The notes under the pieces were generated by a model. The model made no database searches. It had not been told where the DNA came from and saw only the letters and a program-made list of their open reading frames with translations. The translations under genes were made by a program, and so were the position numbers. Positions 1 through 8,096 of a DNA stretch of 64,000 bases are shown here, piece by piece. Numbering within the stretch: the stretch's first letter is position 1; each line of letters opens with the position of its first letter. This DNA is from JAYRZB01 sp041916675 (GTDB lineage Bacteria; Pseudomonadota; Alphaproteobacteria; Rhizobiales; Devosiaceae), in assembly GCA_041916675.1 (NCBI GenBank), contig JAYRZB010000001.1, positions 62,001 to 126,000 of the forward strand. The letters run 5' to 3'.

Positions 1-732
1 TGGGTGCGGGCGCCGTTTATTGCTGCTGCGGTGCTCAATGGCATCAACTTCGCCCTGGCGCTGTTTGTGCTGCCGGAATCGCGCCCCGGGCAGCCGCTGA
101 AGAAATTTGACTGGAACACGCTCAATCCGTTCATCCCGCTGAAGTGGGCGCTCACCTTCAAAGCGCTGATCCCCATGATGGCAATCTTTGTCATCATGAA
201 TTTTGTTGGCGCGATGTATGGCACCGTGTGGGCACTGTTCGGGCAGGACAGGTTCGACTGGAATGGGCTGACGATCGGGCTGTCGCTGGGCGCTTTCGGT
301 TTTTTCCACGCCGGCGCGCAGGCGTTCCTGACCGGCCCCGCCGTGGCGCGGCTGGGTGAGCGCTGGGCGTTGGTCTTGGGCATGGCCTGCGAACTGACGG
401 CGCTGGTGATTGTGGGTCTGGCTACGCAAGGTTGGGTCCTGTTTGCCCTGGCTCCGCTATTTGCTCTCGGCGGCATTGGAATGCCCGCCCTTCAATCTCT
501 TACCACGCGGCAGGTGAGCGAGGATAAACAGGGGCAGTTGCAGGGTGTGCTGGGCAGCCTTGTCAGCCTCTCGTCGGTCTTCGCGCCGCTGTTTTTCAGC
601 TTTGTCTACTTCAGTGTCAGGCCAGTCTGGCCGGGCCTGATCTGGATTATTGGCGCAGGAGTTTATCTGCTGGCCCTGCCGTTGATGCTGGGGATTCGGA
701 GCCATTTCCGCACGGCAAAGGCGGCGGAGTAG
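1..732 (+). CDS. MFS drug exporter, TetA-like (5' truncated by window edge)
   Basis: C-terminal 243 residues of a major facilitator superfamily antiporter; the reading frame is open to the first base, so the gene begins outside the window. About six or seven hydrophobic helices are visible, alternating with short loops. The segment VWALFGQDRFDWNGLTIG followed by a Gly/Ala-rich helix, and the later GMPALQSLTTRQV loop, resemble the second half of TetA-type tetracycline/H+ antiporters (TCR family). It would act in the inner membrane, exporting a small hydrophobic substrate. Substrate cannot be told from sequence; family membership does not prove tetracycline export. The next gene (HU) is 220 bp downstream and is probably transcribed separately. 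Confidence 0.8.
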   Translation, partial: WVRAPFIAAAVLNGINFALALFVLPESRPGQPLKKFDWNTLNPFIPLKWALTFKALIPMMAIFVIMNFVGAMYGTVWALFGQDRFDWNGLTIGLSLGAFGFFHAGAQAFLTGPAVARLGERWALVLGMACELTALVIVGLATQGWVLFALAPLFALGGIGMPALQSLTTRQVSEDKQGQLQGVLGSLVSLSSVFAPLFFSFVYFSVRPVWPGLIWIIGAGVYLLALPLMLGIRSHFRTAKAAE

Positions 733-953
733 GGCGAATCAGCGGTCTTGGTCAGTTGAACACCTGGTCGCGCGGCCGGCGTTGATCGGGGCCGGTGGGC
801 GGTTCATCTGGGGATTTTAGTACAGCATTAACAAGATTGCGCGGTGCCACGGGCTAGAAAGCCCGGATTCCCTTGCTTTTGGCTCAGAATCGCAAAAGGG
901 TTGCCGCGTTTTGGTTCGCCAGCAACGGCGGGCATTAACTGTGAGGAAACACG

Positions 954-1226
954 ATGAACAAGAATGATCTGATCGGTGTTGTGGCCGAAAAGGCTGATAT
1001 CACCAAAGCTCAGGCCGCCGAGGCAGTTGACGCGGTGTTTGGGGCGATCACCGGTTCGCTGAAGAAGGGCGAAGAAGTTCGTCTGGTTGGTTTTGGCACC
1101 TTTGCCGTCTCCAAGCGCAAGGCCAGCACTGGCCGCAACCCCGCCACCGGCGCGGAAATCCAGATTCCAGCTTCGAACCAGGCAAAGTTCAAGCCCGGCA
1201 AGAATCTGAAGGACGAGATCAACTAA
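954..1226 (+). CDS. hupB: HU family DNA-binding protein
   Basis: A 90-aa protein with the full HU fold: N-terminal helices (MNKNDLIGVVAEKADITKAQ), the GFGTFAVSKRKASTGRNP signature near residues 46-63 and the DNA-clamping beta-arm with the PATG tip. HU is a dimeric nucleoid-compacting protein that bends DNA without strong sequence preference. The ATG is preceded by GTGAGGAAACACG, a good ribosome binding site. It lies just upstream of two tRNA genes, an arrangement common in Rhizobiales, where lon-hup usually precedes tRNA-Val and nuoA. A stem-loop with a T-rich tail follows the stop codon. Length and motifs match the family exactly. Confidence 0.97.
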   Translation: MNKNDLIGVVAEKADITKAQAAEAVDAVFGAITGSLKKGEEVRLVGFGTFAVSKRKASTGRNPATGAEIQIPASNQAKFKPGKNLKDEIN

Positions 1227-1253
1227 GATCCGTTCTATCGCTTGAATTGCGAT

Positions 1254-1290
1254 TGGCCCTGAGCGCGCTGCGCCGGGGCCATTTGCTTTT
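1254..1290 (+). terminator. Probable intrinsic terminator of hup
   Basis: TGGCCC (1254-1259) pairs with GGGCCA (1276-1281), enclosing a GC-rich loop, and is followed by TTTGCTTTT. It sits 28 bp after the HU stop codon and before the tRNA-Val promoter. The stem is short, so efficiency is uncertain. Confidence 0.5.
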
Positions 1291-1304
1291 GAGGGCCGGA
1301 TCAC

Positions 1305-1333
1305 TTGACCTGGCGCGCGCTTGCCCCTAAGCA
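1305..1333 (+). promoter_or_regulatory. Sigma-70 promoter of tRNA-Val
   Basis: TTGACC (1305-1310), a 17-bp spacer, then TAAGCA (1328-1333). Transcription would start about 25 bp before the mature 5' end of tRNA-Val. The same architecture precedes tRNA-Asp, which supports the call. Confidence 0.5.
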
Positions 1334-1364
1334 GGCGTTCTGCTTGCGGCCGGGGTCGCCAAGC

Positions 1365-1440
1365 GGGCGGTTAGCTCAGTTGGTAGAGCATCTCGTTTAC
1401 ACCGAGAGGGTCGGCGGTTCGAGACCGTCACCGCCCACCA
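1365..1440 (+). tRNA. tRNA-Val (anticodon UAC)
   Basis: A 76-nt cloverleaf. The acceptor strands GGGCGGT and ACCGCCC pair fully; the D arm is GCTCAGTTGGTAGAGC. The anticodon stem TCTCG/CGAGA encloses a loop with TAC at its centre, reading valine codons. The T loop is TTCGAGA. The 3' CCA is encoded. The gene has its own promoter at 1305-1333 and stands 180 bp before tRNA-Asp. Confidence 0.97.
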
Positions 1441-1562
1441 CTTCCTTCCATTCCAGATGAAGATGGCACGGTAAGAGATTGCCGGGCCGTGAGCTTTTGG
1501 CGCTGGGGGTGTGCAATTCTTGAGAGAATGCACTTTGTGCCGCAAAAACGGAAACTGGCCGC

Positions 1563-1591
1563 TTGACTTGGCCGATGTGCCCCAATAAACA
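1563..1591 (+). promoter_or_regulatory. Sigma-70 promoter of tRNA-Asp
   Basis: TTGACT (1563-1568), exactly 17 bp of spacer, then TAAACA (1586-1591), placed so that transcription starts about 20-25 bp before the tRNA. Five of six -35 bases match the consensus. Confidence 0.55.
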
Positions 1592-1620
1592 GTCCCCACC
1601 TTGCAGGGGATACTGCCTGC

Positions 1621-1697
1621 GGGGGTGTAGCTCAGTTGGTTAGAGCGTCGGCCTGTCACGCCGAAGGTCGCGGGTTCGAGCCCCGTCACTCCCGCCA
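1621..1697 (+). tRNA. tRNA-Asp (anticodon GUC)
   Basis: A 77-nt cloverleaf. Acceptor GGGGGTG pairs with CACTCCC with one G-U pair. The D arm is GCTCAGTTGGTTAGAGC. The anticodon loop CTGTCAC places GTC at the decoding position. The T arm CGGGTTCGAGCCCCG is canonical and the discriminator G is followed by an encoded CCA. It marks the left edge of the accessory region; I looked for a duplicated 3' end (attachment site) before nuoA and did not see one. Confidence 0.97.
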
Positions 1698-1795
1698 CTT
1701 CTTCGTTTCAAAAAATTTGAAATTCGTTGAAATCTGCGAGCAGACTTTTCAAATTCGTGCGCAGATCGCAGTCTCTTAGTGAAAATTATCGGCAT

Positions 1796-1844
1796 GAAAA
1801 AGCCACCCGAGTGGCGCGGAACGTCCGCAGCCGCAGGGGTGGCT
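1796..1844 (-). terminator. Intrinsic terminator of the small secreted protein gene
   Basis: Read on the minus strand, AGCCACCC and GGGTGGCT form the outer stem (1837-1844 with 1801-1808), an inner GCGGA/TCCGC stem lies within, and TTTTTC follows. It lies just after the stop at 1863. Confidence 0.6.
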
Positions 1845-1862
1845 TTGCCGTGAGACCGGAGA

Positions 1863-2210
1863 TTATTCGGTCGGCATGCCCGGCCACATCTTGAAGGTGT
1901 ACTCACCGGCATCGGCGAGGTAGGGGCCGCAGTCGTTGACGCCGGTGAGGATGGCATCGGCAATGCGCTTGCCGTTATCATCTTCAGGCATGTAGCTCAC
2001 GATTTCGGCTGACTCGGGATAGCCGTCGTCCTTGAGCACGATCTTGAACTCAGCTTCAGCGCCCAGGGCCTTGTCTGCGTCGTCGAATTCGATGCAGCCG
2101 CCCATGACCTGAACGGCGATCAGATCGGCATTCGGATCGGTTTCCTGTGCCAGGACCGGAGCAGAGAACATGGTGAGCATAACGGCTGCTGCCGCCAGGG
2201 TGCGTATCAT
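1863..2210 (-). CDS. Small periplasmic protein, possibly TolA/TonB C-terminal-like
   Basis: 115 aa starting at the ATG at 2210, chosen because GAGGAAAACAAA precedes it and because it begins a clear signal peptide (MIRTLAAAAVMLTMFSAPVL, cleavage likely after ALA near residue 22). The mature part is acidic with two cysteines (in GGCIEF and NDCGPY) that could form a disulfide in the periplasm. The pattern of a beta strand ending KDDGYPES followed by an alpha helix ADAILTGVNDCGPY faintly recalls the C-terminal domain of TolA/TonB proteins, a weak resemblance only. It may share a transcript with the membrane protein gene 108 bp upstream. Function unknown. Confidence 0.7.
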   Translation of the reverse strand: MIRTLAAAAVMLTMFSAPVLAQETDPNADLIAVQVMGGCIEFDDADKALGAEAEFKIVLKDDGYPESAEIVSYMPEDDNGKRIADAILTGVNDCGPYLADAGEYTFKMWPGMPTE

Positions 2211-2318
2211 TTTGTTTTCCTCAAATGGTTTTGGACCGTTTGGTCCGAAAGGTCGGAGTTTGTGCCCCATTGGGCGCAGTAGGGCGGCAATAAGGCAAAC
2301 TTATGCCCGAATAGACCA

Positions 2319-2849
2319 TTAGGGGCCGGTAACCAGCAAGAGCGGCCCGAACAGTGCAGCGAGCGCAATGACGACATAGCGCATCCAACCAATCGCCCTG
2401 AGGCTTTCGAGGCGCAGGAACATGGCCAGCAGGGTCAGGATCGCGGTTACGATCACGAGGCGGGTCATGACAGATGGGTCGAGGTCGCCCGTCCGCGTCA
2501 TGCGCAGATAGGCCCAGTGGCCAAGGATGATGCCGACATAGGCCGCCGCAATCATTGAGAGCGCCTTGGCGAAGATCTGCAGCATGTGATCGAAGTATGG
2601 GCTGCGGACGAGCAGCGCGCCGGATGCCGCGACCAGCCAGGCGGCACCGACAACGCCAAGCGGGCGGGTGAAGGTGAGCATCTGGATGGTGTTTTCCGGC
2701 CGATAGGCGGGCAGGGTGCCAATCAGAGGGACTGCCAAGCCATAGGCGGCCCAGAACTCCAGCACGAACAAGGCAACGCCGCTGGCGAGCGCGAAGACAA
2801 AGGCCAGGAACAGAACGGCCTTGAGGGTGTCGATGGCATCCTTGGACAT
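2319..2849 (-). CDS. Integral membrane protein of unknown function
   Basis: 176 aa from the ATG at 2849, preceded by GGAGAATCGC, a better ribosome site than those of the two upstream in-frame ATGs. About five hydrophobic stretches are visible: residues ~8-30, ~55-80, ~90-112, ~125-145 and ~150-172, so this is an inner-membrane protein with short loops. Repeated arginines at loop ends (RMTRTGD, LRLESLRAIGWMR) suggest positive-inside orientation. I recognise no family motif. It is divergent from the next gene (115 bp between starts) and could be co-transcribed with the small periplasmic protein downstream. Confidence 0.75.
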   Translation of the reverse strand: MSKDAIDTLKAVLFLAFVFALASGVALFVLEFWAAYGLAVPLIGTLPAYRPENTIQMLTFTRPLGVVGAAWLVAASGALLVRSPYFDHMLQIFAKALSMIAAAYVGIILGHWAYLRMTRTGDLDPSVMTRLVIVTAILTLLAMFLRLESLRAIGWMRYVVIALAALFGPLLLVTGP

Positions 2850-2964
2850 GCGATTCTCCATGCATCCCCTGCATCGCACACAACTCTTGATGTTGGATAA
2901 ATGCGCGGACGTTTACGGGACCGTAATCGGCCTCCCGGATCATCGCCGCCAACAGGAGCTTGTC

Positions 2965-4500
2965 ATGACCGATTCTGCCTTTGCATCAGCTGCGTCATCC
3001 GCGGGGCACAGAGCCGGGACGGCGACGCTGCTGGCGCTCGCCGGTCTGACGCTCCTTGCCGGAATATTCTATCTGGCAGGGCCTTTAGGCCCCGATGTGT
3101 CCTGGCTGATCACAGTCAGCGAGCGCATGATCGCGGGACAGCAGCTCTACGTCGACATCCTTGAGCCCAATCCGCCGATGGCCGCATATCTCTACCGCGC
3201 ACCCGTGCAACTAGCTCAGTGGGTGGGAGTTCGGGCCGAGGCTGTGGTCGTTGCCTACACGCTTGTGTTCGGCCTAGCCACCACCGGCATTGCGACCCGT
3301 ATTGCCGCCCAGGCGGGGCTGATACGCAACGCCGGCTATTTCTGGATAATTGCGTTCATTATCGCCGGCATCGGTTGGGGCGAGGACTTCGCGCAGCGCG
3401 AACATTTCGCGGCGATGGCCGCGTTGCCAATCATTATCTGCGTCGCCGCGCGCGGCAGCGGCTGGAAGGCCGATGCCATCTCGTGGCTTGTCGCGGGTGC
3501 TTGCGGTGGACTGGTCATGGCGATCAAGCCGCACTTCGCGATCGCCATTCTGCTGGCCGCTCTCTACGCGGGACTGCGGCGGCGATCTCTGCGGCCGATC
3601 CTTGCCCCGGAAATGTGGCTTGCCGGCGGGCTGCTTCTGGCCTTCCTCGCCATGACATGGTTGGTGCATCCGGCATTTTTCACCGAGATCGTGCCGGTGG
3701 CGGCGGTGTCGTATGTGCCGGATCGGCGCCCGCTGGAGCTGTTGCTGCTGGGGTCGCGCGGCATATTGCTCTACGAGGCGCTGCTGGTCGTGACTCTATT
3801 GGTGTACTCGGGCCAGCTTTGGCGCAATCCAATGCTCGGCACGCTGTTTGCCGCCAGCATTGGCTTCGGCATCGCCTTTTTCGCCCAAGGGAAAGGGTAC
3901 ACCTACCAGATCATGCCAGGCGTCATCCTGCTCGCTATTGGTCTAGTCGTGGTATTCAGCGAGCGCGGTGAGGGGCTGCTGCGCAAGGTTGACCTTGCCC
4001 TGGCTTCGCTCATCGCACTCGCGTTGGCGGCAGGGGCGATGGCCGACGACGTTGCCAAGTGGCGCAACCGCGACGCGCTGGTCGCCGCGCTCGCGCCATA
4101 TGGGCCGGGACTGCGCATTGCGAACGTGAATTCGGATCTATCGGCAACGTCGCCCCTGCACCGGATGCTTGATGCGGAGCTGATAAACTCTCCGCCGGCG
4201 ATGCTGATGACGCTGAGCGTCAAGCGGCTGAGGATCAACGCAGACGTCGATGCCGCCTGGGACCGTCAACTCACCGCGGTCGAGAACCGGGAGCGCGCCG
4301 TACTTCTCGCCGACTTCAAACGACGGCCACCCGACATCATCGTGGCACCGGCCGAACGATTTGACTGGATCGCCTGGGCACGCAGCGATGCGGAGCTCGC
4401 GCAGTTGCTCGATGGCTTCGAGCTGCTGGCCGATGTGCCCTACGATGGCTACATGCTCCATCTGTTCAGACGCCAGGGCCTGGTACCTACGGCACCTTGA
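2965..4500 (+). CDS. Multi-pass membrane protein, GT-C glycosyltransferase-like
   Basis: 511 aa from ATG 2965 (AGGAGCTTGTC precedes it). About ten hydrophobic segments lie between residues ~20 and ~380, followed by a soluble C-terminal part of ~130 residues. After the first helix the loop GPLGPDVSWLITVSERM and then ILEPNPPMAAYLYR resembles the first periplasmic loop of GT-C enzymes (PMT/ArnT/GT39 type), where an acidic residue near the membrane takes part in sugar transfer from a polyprenyl-phosphate donor. If so, the protein would glycosylate a lipid or polysaccharide at the periplasmic face. The family assignment is inferred from architecture; acceptor and donor are unknown. It converges on the GH20 gene with a 64-bp gap. 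Confidence 0.65.
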   Translation: MTDSAFASAASSAGHRAGTATLLALAGLTLLAGIFYLAGPLGPDVSWLITVSERMIAGQQLYVDILEPNPPMAAYLYRAPVQLAQWVGVRAEAVVVAYTLVFGLATTGIATRIAAQAGLIRNAGYFWIIAFIIAGIGWGEDFAQREHFAAMAALPIIICVAARGSGWKADAISWLVAGACGGLVMAIKPHFAIAILLAALYAGLRRRSLRPILAPEMWLAGGLLLAFLAMTWLVHPAFFTEIVPVAAVSYVPDRRPLELLLLGSRGILLYEALLVVTLLVYSGQLWRNPMLGTLFAASIGFGIAFFAQGKGYTYQIMPGVILLAIGLVVVFSERGEGLLRKVDLALASLIALALAAGAMADDVAKWRNRDALVAALAPYGPGLRIANVNSDLSATSPLHRMLDAELINSPPAMLMTLSVKRLRINADVDAAWDRQLTAVENRERAVLLADFKRRPPDIIVAPAERFDWIAWARSDAELAQLLDGFELLADVPYDGYMLHLFRRQGLVPTAP

Positions 4501-4564
4501 CAGGTGCGCCCGTCAGGCTGACCGCGTCGGCTGACGAGGCATTATCCGATGCGCATTGCAGGTG

Positions 4565-6484
4565 TCAGCGCATGCCCGTAGCCGGCATCAGCGGATGCAG
4601 CGCAGAGAAGCGGGCGACGTTCTTGCGGGCGCGCGGAGTCCAGGCGGTTTCGGCGATGGCCGAGAGGCGCGGAAACATCATGTGATCAAACAGCGGCTTG
4701 TGGGCAAGGTTCTCGCTCCACAGGCAGGACTGAATGCCAAGGCACTGGCTACGCAGGTCTTCGGGCCAATCCTCGGCGGGGTCGAAGCCGTAGCAGGTTT
4801 CGACCGAAACGTGCCCGGCCCATGTCGCGCCGGGTTCCCACCAGTCTTCGGATTGGGCCATGTCGAAATAGCAGAACTCGGCGGGTGCCAGAACGACCTG
4901 ATAGCCCTTGCTGGCGAGATCGCGCCCGATTTCGGACCTTTGCCAGGCAACGACATAGGTGTTGGCGGGGTCTATGCCGCCGCCATGGGCCGCCTCATCC
5001 CATGCGCCGGTGTTGCGTCCGAGCGCGCGCACCATGGCCTGCACCCGGCGGAGGAAGTGAGACTGAAGCTCAAAAGTATCGCGCCAGCCATTGGCGGCCA
5101 TGAGCGCCTGGGCCTGTGGCGACTGTGACCAGGCTTTGTCCGAAACCTCATCGCCACCGATGTGAATCCATGGCGAAGGGAAGAGGCGGGCGATGGTGTT
5201 GAGGGCGGCCTGAACGAAGGCATAAACCTCTTCTCGTGCCGGATTGAGGGCGTTGTTGGGGTAGTATTGCACCGCGCGATAGCTGGCTGCCGGTTCGTCC
5301 GGATCGGCAAGGCCGGGCAGGGCGCGCAGCACGCAGAGGCAGTGGCCGGGCATATCGATCTCGGGGATTGTGACTATGCCGAGGGCGCTGGCGTGATCGA
5401 CAAGGGTTGCGATGTCGGCATCGGAATAGACGATGCCATAGGTGGCAAAAGGACTGCCGAACAAAGGCGGCACGTCGTGGCCCGGCCCGCGAAAGCCGGC
5501 ACGGGGTGCGAGCTCGGGATATTCGGGCACATTGATGCGCCAGGCTTCATCGTCGTTCAGGTGAAAATGGAAGCGATTGAGCTTGTTCCAGGCCATGGTA
5601 TCGACAAAGGCAAGAAGTTCATCGAGCCCATAGACCTGCCGCGCCACATCGAGGTGGGCACCTCGCCAGCCAAATCGGGGCGTGTCGAAGATGGTTCCGG
5701 ATTGCGGGAAGCTGAAGGTTGAGGGCTCTGCCCTGGCGCCGCGCACGATCTGGCCAAGGGTAATCAACCCGTTGCGAAAACCCGGTTCGGAACCTGCGGC
5801 GACGGTGACGCCGTTCGTGGTGAAGGTCAGGCGGTAGGCTTCGTCTTGCAGGTCAGCGTCTGTTTCGCCATGGACAGGCACGCCGTCGGGGGCAAAGAGG
5901 CTGTTGGCGGGGAAAAGGCGGGCGGCAAGCGCAGAGATGGCGGCGAAGGCTGCGGCAAAGGCAGGCGGCCCTTCTGCACGGGTGAGAGAGGCGGGGGCGG
6001 GACCGCCGAGCTCAATGCCGACTTCAGCGGGCCATGGGATGATTGAGAGTGGTGTTTCGTCGGCAGGGAATGGAGCGGCGGGGCGTGACGTGAGATTTGG
6101 GCCACCGGGTTGGCCTTGCCAGGTCATGGGCGTGACGTCGATTTCCTCGATTGTGCCGTCGGCATGATAGATCGCGGCATTCTTGGGCCCATCGGTATAG
6201 TGGCGCAGGACATGGCTGAGCTCTTCGCCCGACACCTGCCATTGACCGCCGGGCGCCAGCACAAAGCCATCCGGTGGCGCAATGACATGATAGTTGGCCA
6301 GTTGTTCGACCATGGTGCCGCCGGTGAGCTTTGCGCCGAGCCGGATGCGAACGAGGCTCGTGACCGCGAGGCGGAAGCCGCGCAACGGGGTTGAGGTCAA
6401 ATTGGTGAGCGTCCAGGTGAAGCGGCTCGGTGTTGACGTGCCGGGCATGCCATTGGCGGAAAGGTGGTAGCGAGGAATGGTCAT
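4565..6484 (-). CDS. Beta-N-acetylhexosaminidase, glycoside hydrolase family 20
   Basis: 639 aa from the ATG at 6484. Removes terminal GlcNAc or GalNAc residues from glycans by substrate-assisted catalysis. An N-terminal beta-rich domain (~1-130) and a GH20b-like domain (~145-265) precede the catalytic barrel (~270-620). In the barrel FHFHLNDDEAWR lies at 305-316 and HIGGDEV at 441-447, where D445-E446 is the GH20 catalytic pair; several tryptophans near the C-terminus (WWEPG, LWSEN) fit the sugar pocket. No obvious signal peptide is visible, so it may act in the cytoplasm on imported sugars. It is divergent from the M20 peptidase gene. The frame stays open far upstream of 6484, but that part is antisense to the M20 gene. 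Confidence 0.93.
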   Translation of the reverse strand: MTIPRYHLSANGMPGTSTPSRFTWTLTNLTSTPLRGFRLAVTSLVRIRLGAKLTGGTMVEQLANYHVIAPPDGFVLAPGGQWQVSGEELSHVLRHYTDGPKNAAIYHADGTIEEIDVTPMTWQGQPGGPNLTSRPAAPFPADETPLSIIPWPAEVGIELGGPAPASLTRAEGPPAFAAAFAAISALAARLFPANSLFAPDGVPVHGETDADLQDEAYRLTFTTNGVTVAAGSEPGFRNGLITLGQIVRGARAEPSTFSFPQSGTIFDTPRFGWRGAHLDVARQVYGLDELLAFVDTMAWNKLNRFHFHLNDDEAWRINVPEYPELAPRAGFRGPGHDVPPLFGSPFATYGIVYSDADIATLVDHASALGIVTIPEIDMPGHCLCVLRALPGLADPDEPAASYRAVQYYPNNALNPAREEVYAFVQAALNTIARLFPSPWIHIGGDEVSDKAWSQSPQAQALMAANGWRDTFELQSHFLRRVQAMVRALGRNTGAWDEAAHGGGIDPANTYVVAWQRSEIGRDLASKGYQVVLAPAEFCYFDMAQSEDWWEPGATWAGHVSVETCYGFDPAEDWPEDLRSQCLGIQSCLWSENLAHKPLFDHMMFPRLSAIAETAWTPRARKNVARFSALHPLMPATGMR

Positions 6485-6687
6485 CGGCAGGTTCCGGTGC
6501 AACTGGTTTAGATTGGTTTTGCTGGAAATGCTCAAGCCGGCTGCCTGACGCAGCCAGATCTGATTGATGGCACGAGAATGCGCGCGTTTCCAGCCAAAAG
6601 GTATTCTATTGGTATGCATTTTGCCAGGTCGGGCGCGGCATTTGCGCCGAAGGGGAGATTTATGGCACGCGATTTCCGGATTGAGCG

Positions 6688-6716
6688 TTGACAGGGCACA
6701 GCCGGCGGGCTGAGAC
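6688..6716 (+). promoter_or_regulatory. Possible promoter of the M20/peptide-transport genes
   Basis: A perfect TTGACA (6688-6693) followed after 17 bp by TGAGAC, a poor -10. It lies 36 bp before the M20 start in the 267-bp divergent region. Low confidence because of the weak -10. Confidence 0.25.
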
Positions 6717-6751
6717 TTCAGGCGGTTTAAGGACTTAGGCAGGATGTAGGT

Positions 6752-8038
6752 ATGGGCGAACCGCAGGAATTGTTGCAGCGTGAAATCGATGCGCGCCGCG
6801 ATGACCTGATCGCCCTGACGCAGGACCTGATCCGTATCCCCACCCTGAACCCGCCAGGCGAAGCATATCTCGAAATCTGCGAATATCTGGCCAATCGGTT
6901 GCGGCACCGCGGTTTTGCCATCGAGATGGTGCGGGCCCACGGAACGCCTGGAGATAGCGACCGCTATCCGCGATGGAACGTGATTGCGCGGCGCGACGGC
7001 ACCGAAGCGGGTGAATGCGTGCACTTCAATTCGCATATCGACGTGGTCGAGACAGGTCCGGGCTGGACCGTTGATCCATTCGGCGGGGAACTCAAGGATG
7101 GAAAAATCTACGGGCGCGGCACCTGCGACATGAAAGGTGGGCTGGCGGCCTCGATCATTGCTGCCGAAGTGTTTGTCGATCTCTTTCCCGGATTCGGCGG
7201 TGCCATAGAGATTTCGGGCACTGCTGACGAGGAAACCGGTGGTTATGGAGGGGTGGCCTACCTGGCAGAGCGCGGGTTCTTTTCGCCCGAGCGTGTGCAG
7301 CACGTGATCATTCCAGAGCCGCTCAACAAGGATAGGGTGTGCCTGGGGCATCGCGGAGTGTGGTGGGCGGAGATCGAAACACACGGACGCATTGCGCATG
7401 GCTCGATGCCGTTCCTCGGCGACTCTGCGATACGGCACATGGGCGCGGTGCTGCACGAGATTGAGGAAACGCTCTATCCGGCGCTGGCCAAGAAACAGAC
7501 CGCCATGCCGGTGGTACCTCCGCCGGCGCGGCAATCGACGCTGAATATCAACTCGATCCATGGCGGGCAGGAAGAACCCAAGGACGGATTTACAGGGTTT
7601 CCGGCTCCTATCGTGGCGCATTCGGCGCGGATCGTGATCGACCGGCGCTACCTGATCGAGGAAACACCAGCGGCCGTGCGGCAGGAAGTGATTGACGTGC
7701 TGGAGCGGGTGAAAGCCCGCCGGCAGGACTTCCGCTACGATATCCGCGACTTATGGACGATTGCGCCGACGATGACCGACAGGCAGGCTCCGGTGGTGCA
7801 GTCGGTATCGCGCAGCATTGCGACGGTGCTCGGCCACGGCCCGGAATATGTGGTGTCGCCGGGAACGTATGACCAGAAACACATCGACCGCATCGGGCGG
7901 ATGAAAAACTGCATCGCTTATGGCCCGGGTATACTCGATCTGGCGCACCAGCCGGACGAATATGTGGGCGTTGACGACATGCTTGATAGTGCCAAGGTGA
8001 TGGCGCTGTCGCTCCACGAATTGCTGGGACCGCGATAG
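6752..8038 (+). CDS. M20 family metallopeptidase, ArgE/DapE-like deacylase
   Basis: 428 aa. The M20 di-zinc site is complete: H95 and D97 in HFNSHIDVVE, D126 in GRGTCDMKGG, E160-E161 in GTADEETGG and E189 in IIPEPL, with a C-terminal histidine in TYDQKHIDRI. Family members hydrolyse N-acyl or peptide amide bonds (N-acetylornithine, succinyl-diaminopimelate, carnosine or N-acyl amino acids); the true substrate is not readable. The insertion between ~190 and ~320 is the dimerisation domain. No signal peptide, so cytoplasmic. It precedes the ABC importer genes by 58 bp on the same strand, suggesting it processes what the importer brings in. GGATGTAGGT gives a modest ribosome site. Confidence 0.9.
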   Translation: MGEPQELLQREIDARRDDLIALTQDLIRIPTLNPPGEAYLEICEYLANRLRHRGFAIEMVRAHGTPGDSDRYPRWNVIARRDGTEAGECVHFNSHIDVVETGPGWTVDPFGGELKDGKIYGRGTCDMKGGLAASIIAAEVFVDLFPGFGGAIEISGTADEETGGYGGVAYLAERGFFSPERVQHVIIPEPLNKDRVCLGHRGVWWAEIETHGRIAHGSMPFLGDSAIRHMGAVLHEIEETLYPALAKKQTAMPVVPPPARQSTLNINSIHGGQEEPKDGFTGFPAPIVAHSARIVIDRRYLIEETPAAVRQEVIDVLERVKARRQDFRYDIRDLWTIAPTMTDRQAPVVQSVSRSIATVLGHGPEYVVSPGTYDQKHIDRIGRMKNCIAYGPGILDLAHQPDEYVGVDDMLDSAKVMALSLHELLGPR

Positions 8039-8096
8039 CGGGACCGGCGGACTAGCCAAGGGACTGCATTGTCCCGGGAACAGGGAAAGGACGATT

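Noticed and set aside
1327..1698. Minus-strand ORF of 123 codons with a GLEPATFGV segment
   Set aside because: It is the antisense of the two tRNA genes; the GLEPATFGVTGRRSNQLSY string is a well-known artefact of reading tRNA-Asp backwards.
6485..7621. N-terminal extension of the GH20 frame by 379 codons
   Set aside because: It is antisense to the M20 peptidase gene and has no family features; the GH20 domain layout is complete from 6484.
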